A stretch of 64,000 nt of DNA. Origin: Arthrobacter sp. ISL-72. GTDB taxonomy: Bacteria > Actinomycetota > Actinomycetes > Actinomycetales > Micrococcaceae. How positions within the stretch are numbered: position 1 is the stretch's first letter; each line of letters begins with the position of its first letter. The notes under the pieces were generated by a model. The model did no database searches. It saw only the letters and a list, made by a program, of their open reading frames with translations, and was not told the DNA's origin. Where the stretch lies: NCBI RefSeq assembly GCF_018613755.1, contig NZ_JAGGPP010000022.1, positions 1 to 64,000 on the forward strand, in the 5' to 3' direction. Positions 60,336-64,000 of this stretch are shown here, piece by piece. A program made the position numbers and the translations under genes.

Positions 60336-61718
60336 ATGGACGTCGTCGTCGTCGATACCCCTCAGCTGGGGGACCGTAGCTATTTGGTGCACGACGGCAA
60401 GGCGGGCCTCGTCATCGATCCGCAGCGGGACACCGACCGTGTGGAAGCCGCCGCCCGCGAAGCAGGCGTGACCATCACCCATATTGCGGAGACGCACCTG
60501 CACAACGACTACCTCAGCGGCGGCCTGGAACTGGCCAGAGCCCATGGCGCCACTTACCTGGTGAATGCCGCGGACACGGTCGAGTTTGAACGCACCGCCA
60601 TCACCGACGGCCAAACGGTCAGTGTGGGATCCCTGACAGTCAGGGCCATCGCCACCCCCGGCCACACCCACACCCACCTGTCCTTCATCGTGGACGACGG
60701 CGTAGAGCAGGCCGTCTTCTCCGGCGGCAGCCTGCTCTACGGTTCAGTAGGTCGGACGGACCTCGTGTCCGAGTCCGACACCGTGGGCCTGGCCCGTGAC
60801 CAGTATGCCTCCGTCCGCCGGCTCGTGGCCGAAGCCCGGCACGACGCAGCGCTCTTCCCCACCCACGGCTTCGGATCGTTCTGCTCCTCAGGTCCCGCCA
60901 CGGGCGCCCGCTCTTCCACAGTCGGCGAGCAGCTCACCGCAAACCACGCCCTGATCGATCCGGACGAGGACCACTTCGTCCAGGAACTCATCGCCAACCT
61001 GTCCGCGTATCCGTCCTACTACGCACACATGGGCGCCCGGAACGCCAAAGGCCCGGGGCCGGCAGACCTCGCTGTCCCTGAGTCGGTGGACCCCGCAGAA
61101 CTCACCCGGCGCCTTGAGGCCGGCGGATGGGTGATCGACCTCCGCCGCCGCGTAGCCTTCGCCAGCAGCCACCTCAAAGGCAGCGTCAGCTTCGAATACG
61201 GCCGCGGCTCGAACTTCACCACGTACCTGGGCTGGGTCCTGCCATGGAATGAAAAGCTCACCCTGGCGGGCTCGCGCGAGGATGTTGAGAAAGCCATCCG
61301 CGACCTCTCCCGCATTGGCATCGATTCGCCGGATGCCGCCGTCGGAACCGAACCGAAGGTGCTGGCGCCGGATGCCGCCGTCGCCTCCTATCCGCGCGTC
61401 GGCTGGGACGGCCTGCTGGCCGCCCGCTCCGGCGCTGACACGGTCCTTGACGTGCGCCGAGCGGACGAGTTCGCGGCGTCCCACGTGGCCGGAGCCGTCA
61501 ACGTCCCGGTGCATCAGCTGCTGGCCCGGCTGGACGACGTGCCTGCCGGGAAACTGTGGGTCCACTGCGCCACCGGCTACCGGGCCGCAGTCGCGGCGAG
61601 CCTGCTGCAGCGGGCGGGGCGGGACGTGGTCCACGTGGACGCGAGGTTCGGCGACGCCGAGCCGGCCGGAGTTCCCCTGGAGCCCGGAGTTCCCCTGGAC
61701 AAGGATCCTTCAGCCTGA
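60336..61718 (+). CDS. metallo-beta-lactamase-fold / rhodanese fusion (persulfide dioxygenase-like)
   Basis: This 460-residue protein has an N-terminal MBL domain (AETHLHNDYLSGG, TPGHTHTHLSF, PTHGFGSFC) and two rhodanese-like domains. The first (VIDLRRRVAFASSHLKGSV) seems to lack the active Cys. The second has WVHCATGYRAA with the Cys. Such proteins oxidise or transfer persulfide sulfur. The MBL motif is HxHxDY as in ETHE1-type dioxygenases. No sulfur operon surrounds it. Confidence 0.87.
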   Translation: MDVVVVDTPQLGDRSYLVHDGKAGLVIDPQRDTDRVEAAAREAGVTITHIAETHLHNDYLSGGLELARAHGATYLVNAADTVEFERTAITDGQTVSVGSLTVRAIATPGHTHTHLSFIVDDGVEQAVFSGGSLLYGSVGRTDLVSESDTVGLARDQYASVRRLVAEARHDAALFPTHGFGSFCSSGPATGARSSTVGEQLTANHALIDPDEDHFVQELIANLSAYPSYYAHMGARNAKGPGPADLAVPESVDPAELTRRLEAGGWVIDLRRRVAFASSHLKGSVSFEYGRGSNFTTYLGWVLPWNEKLTLAGSREDVEKAIRDLSRIGIDSPDAAVGTEPKVLAPDAAVASYPRVGWDGLLAARSGADTVLDVRRADEFAASHVAGAVNVPVHQLLARLDDVPAGKLWVHCATGYRAAVAASLLQRAGRDVVHVDARFGDAEPAGVPLEPGVPLDKDPSA

Positions 61719-61751
61719 CCGGGAGCGCCCGGCGGTGTTCTCTGGCAGAGT

Positions 61752-62759
61752 ATGAGCATGCTCACAGTTATTGGCGAAGGCCTGGTTGACGTTGTCCAAC
61801 GCTCCTCGGGAATCGAGGCCCACGTGGGCGGCAGCCCGCTCAATGTGGCAGTGGGACTGGCCCGGCTGGACCACCCGGTGCAGTTCATCGGCAGGTTCGG
61901 GCGCGACGCCTACGGGGAATCCGTGGCCGCCCACCTGAAGTCCAGTTCCGTGATGGTGCCCCAGGGCCCGGATGCCCTGCCAACCAGTGTGGCCACCGCC
62001 TTGATCGACGACGACGGCGCCGCCACCTACACGTTCGACCTCACCTGGGAGCTGCCCGGCCTTGCGGCCCGGCTGCCGTTCATGCTGCAGGGCACAACCC
62101 TGGTGCACACCGGTTCCATTGCCACCATGCTGGCACCGGGCGCCGCCGACGTGCTGGCCGCCGTCGAGCATGCCCGCCCGTCCGCCATCATCAGCTTCGA
62201 CCCCAACTGCCGGCCCAGCATCATCACCGACGTGGACCACGCCCGCCGGCAGGCGGAGAAGTTCGTCGCGCTCGCGGACGTCGTGAAGGCCTCCGACGAA
62301 GACCTCGAGTGGCTCTACCCCGGCGTGGACGTCCAGGATTCGGCCCGGCGGTGGCTTTCCCTTGGGGGTCCGGGAGGCCCCGCAGCCGTGGTGGTCACCC
62401 GGGGCGCGGCCGGCCCCTGGGGCATCACCGCTGCCGGTGAAGCCGAGTTCGCCGCGCCCACAGTCGAGGTCGCGGACACAGTTGGCGCCGGCGATTCCTT
62501 CATGGCGGCGCTGATTTCCGGACTGGTGGACCGGGGCCTGGACGGTGCGCAGAACCGGAAGGAGCTGCGCGAGATGCCGGCCGAAACGCTCCGTGAACTG
62601 CTGGCCCACGCCGCGTGGGCGGCAGCCGTAACCGTATCCCGTCCCGGGGCGAACCCGCCCACCAGGGCCGAGCTCAACCACTTCGAACTCGGAAGCCTGG
62701 CGCGCGGTGCCGGACTCGCCGAAGATGACCTTAGGAACGCAGACTCCGCCACTAACTGA
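61752..62759 (+). CDS. PfkB-family carbohydrate kinase (fructokinase-like)
   Basis: This 335-residue kinase has ISFDPNCRPSI, GGSPLNVAVGLARL near the N-terminus and EVADTVGAGDSFMAAL with the catalytic Asp. It resembles fructokinases. The start ATG 61752 has no clear ribosome-binding site. The PEBP gene follows by 10 bp. Confidence 0.85.
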   Translation: MSMLTVIGEGLVDVVQRSSGIEAHVGGSPLNVAVGLARLDHPVQFIGRFGRDAYGESVAAHLKSSSVMVPQGPDALPTSVATALIDDDGAATYTFDLTWELPGLAARLPFMLQGTTLVHTGSIATMLAPGAADVLAAVEHARPSAIISFDPNCRPSIITDVDHARRQAEKFVALADVVKASDEDLEWLYPGVDVQDSARRWLSLGGPGGPAAVVVTRGAAGPWGITAAGEAEFAAPTVEVADTVGAGDSFMAALISGLVDRGLDGAQNRKELREMPAETLRELLAHAAWAAAVTVSRPGANPPTRAELNHFELGSLARGAGLAEDDLRNADSATN

Positions 62760-62769
62760 AAGGCAGCAG

Positions 62770-63279
62770 ATGTCCCCGCACGATTCCTCTTCCTTGCACC
62801 TCAGCAGCGATTCCTTCCAGGACGGCCAAGCCCTGCCGCCCGCCCAGCTCAGCGGCAAGATGCGTGCGGGCGGCAAAGACGAATCGCCGCAACTGAGCTG
62901 GAACGGCGCCCCGGCCGGCACCAAGGGCTATGCGATCACGATGTTCGATCCGGACGCCCCGGGCCGCGGCGGCTTCTGGCACTGGGCAGTGCTGGACATT
63001 CCGGCAGGCGTAACGTCGCTTCCCGCGGGCGCAGGCGGCGAGGACGGCGCGCACCTTCCAGCCGGCGCGTTGCAGTTGAAGAACGACGGCGGCTTCCACG
63101 GCTACCTGGGGGCAGCACCGCCGCCCGGGCACGGACCCCACCGCTACGTGGTCACGGTCTACGCCCTCGATGTCGAGAGCCTGGGACTGGACGCCGGGTT
63201 CAGCCCCGCCAAGCTGGAAGCGAAGCTGAGCCCGCACGTGCTGGGACGAGGCACGCTGACGGGCATCTTCGAGCGCTGA
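62770..63279 (+). CDS. YbhB/YbcL (PEBP) family protein
   Basis: This 169-residue phosphatidylethanolamine-binding-like protein has ESPQLSWNGAPAGTKGYAI, MFDPDAPGRGGFWHWAVLDI (the DPDAP and HW motif) and GPHRYVVTVYALDVE. ATG 62770 has AAAGG upstream. Bacterial function is unclear; it likely binds small anions or inhibits kinases and proteases. Confidence 0.9.
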   Translation: MSPHDSSSLHLSSDSFQDGQALPPAQLSGKMRAGGKDESPQLSWNGAPAGTKGYAITMFDPDAPGRGGFWHWAVLDIPAGVTSLPAGAGGEDGAHLPAGALQLKNDGGFHGYLGAAPPPGHGPHRYVVTVYALDVESLGLDAGFSPAKLEAKLSPHVLGRGTLTGIFER

Positions 63280-63351
63280 ACGCTTCGGCCAGTGCGCCGG
63301 GCCGATGCTCTCGCCCGGTGCGCTTGGGCCGGTGCGCCTGCGCGCCCAACG

Positions 63352-63357
63352 TAGACT
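63352..63357 (+). promoter_or_regulatory. -10 box of the Cof-type HAD gene
   Basis: TAGACT ends 7 bp before the ATG at 63365, placing the transcript start at or near the initiation codon. Confidence 0.45.
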
Positions 63358-63364
63358 GGGGAGT

Positions 63365-64000
63365 ATGCGGCTGGTAGCAAGTGACATTGACGGAACGATC
63401 CTCGGGCATGACGGCAAGATCAGTGACCGTACCATCCGCGCCTTCCACGCCTGCCGCGACGCCGGCGTCGAACTGGTCTTCGTGACCGGACGCCCGCCCC
63501 GCTGGCTGCACCCCCTGGAGGAGCAGCTGGGGCACACCGGGACCGTGATCTGCTCGAACGGCGCCGTTGTCTGGGACCTGGAGGAAGGCCGCCTCGTCTC
63601 GGCGCGGACCCTTACCCTGGATGCGGTTTTCGAAACGCGCCGCCTCATCAAGCAGCTGCGGCCCTCCGCCTTGTTCGCCGCGGAAACGCTCACCGGCTTC
63701 CACCTCGAACCGGGCTTCATCGAAAACGACTCCAGCGAATTGCTCTCCGAGTTCACGCCCGCGCCGCTGGCCAGCACGCTCACGGCCGACGACGCCGTGG
63801 TCAAGTTCCTGGCAATTGTCCGCGAAGGCACCGCCGACGATTTCCTTGCCGAGGTGTCACCCGCCGTCTCACACCTCGTTTCGGCCACCCACTCGGCACC
63901 CACCGTGGCCATGCTGGAGCTTGCCGTCCCGGGCATCAACAAGGCCGTGACCCTGGCCGAATACGCAGCAACGCTGGGAATTGACGCCGCTGACGTGGTG
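63365..64000 (+). CDS. Cof-type HAD-superfamily phosphatase, partial (cut by window end)
   Basis: The open frame from ATG 63365 runs to the window edge (212 codons visible). Motif I VASDIDGTIL carries the nucleophilic Asp, motif II VFVTGRPPRW follows, then CSNGAVVWD. The C2-type cap is seen in part and a Lys in GINKAVTLAEYAA begins motif III. It resembles sugar-phosphate or flavin-nucleotide phosphatases. Its end lies outside the window. Confidence 0.88.
   Translation, partial: MRLVASDIDGTILGHDGKISDRTIRAFHACRDAGVELVFVTGRPPRWLHPLEEQLGHTGTVICSNGAVVWDLEEGRLVSARTLTLDAVFETRRLIKQLRPSALFAAETLTGFHLEPGFIENDSSELLSEFTPAPLASTLTADDAVVKFLAIVREGTADDFLAEVSPAVSHLVSATHSAPTVAMLELAVPGINKAVTLAEYAATLGIDAADVV

Noticed and set aside
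1..64000. tRNA, rRNA or CRISPR genes
   Set aside because: Strings resembling the T-loop GTTCGA were checked by eye (for example near 4918) and none lies in a cloverleaf context; no rRNA-like or regularly spaced repeats were seen. A covariance-model search would be decisive.

Overview
The window is high-GC DNA that reads like an Arthrobacter/Pseudarthrobacter-type soil actinobacterium. The evidence is GTG and TTG starts, many ATGA-type gene overlaps, several genes that look leaderless (a TAnnnT -10 box 6-10 nt before the start codon), DUF202, DUF2795, DUF222 and ANTAR genes, and a carbon/nitrogen-scavenging gene content. The genus is inferred from protein flavour; no rRNA or tRNA gene was seen.

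Layout. 0-3.2 kb: a folate/one-carbon operon (MTHFR-like, cycA-like permease, purU). 3.2-6 kb: a strong inverted repeat, a left-handed beta-helix protein, a leaderless 58-aa gene, twin DUF202 membrane proteins, a secreted/anchored Pro/Ala-rich protein and a DUF1508 protein. 6.2-10.1 kb: an isochorismatase relic, a sarcosine-oxidase-like flavoenzyme and a frameshifted glycogen-debranching-type enzyme. 10.2-28.8 kb: a large GntR-controlled catabolic island. It has a polar amino-acid ABC importer, two FAD amine oxidases, gabT, gabD, a HAD-II hydrolase, an aldehyde dehydrogenase, a tartrate/malate-type dehydrogenase, a D-2-hydroxyacid dehydrogenase and an alcohol dehydrogenase. Copies of TTGTTGACAA-like operators lie in its intergenic regions. 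The importer/regulator part is duplicated. In the copy at 11.4-14.2 kb only the first and last ten codons of the ATPase and the first nine codons of the oxidase remain, between intact permease and regulator genes.

28.8-34.4 kb: an SDR, a YCII (DGPF) protein with a decayed ECF sigma gene, a phosphodiesterase, relics of a DUF222 protein and of a tyrosine recombinase, and a second secreted Pro-rich protein whose promoter matches the first. 34.4-39.1 kb: a LacI regulator diverging from a nucleoside hydrolase-MFS-ribokinase operon, with a 33-bp double operator. 39.1-45.7 kb: a GntR regulator diverging from pxpA, an MHS transporter, a pxpB-pxpC fusion and a biotin carboxylase-BCCP fusion. 45.7-52 kb: DUF2795, a glycosyltransferase, an SDR, an orphan TRAP-type binding lipoprotein, a lytic transglycosylase, an ArsR regulator, and a DUF1508 gene overlapping a PAS-ANTAR gene. 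52-64 kb: a decayed Bcr/CflA transporter, TetR, a BASS transporter, a third DUF1508 gene, a (p)ppGpp-synthetase-domain protein paired with a SulP transporter, an alpha/beta hydrolase, nhaA, an MBL-rhodanese protein, a sugar kinase, a PEBP protein and a Cof-type HAD hydrolase cut by the window end.

Overall this is accessory catabolic and transport content interleaved with gene decay. At least six protein genes are broken, several by internal deletion as well as frameshift, so they are not all explained by single-base sequence errors. No CRISPR array, rRNA, tRNA or intact insertion sequence was found.
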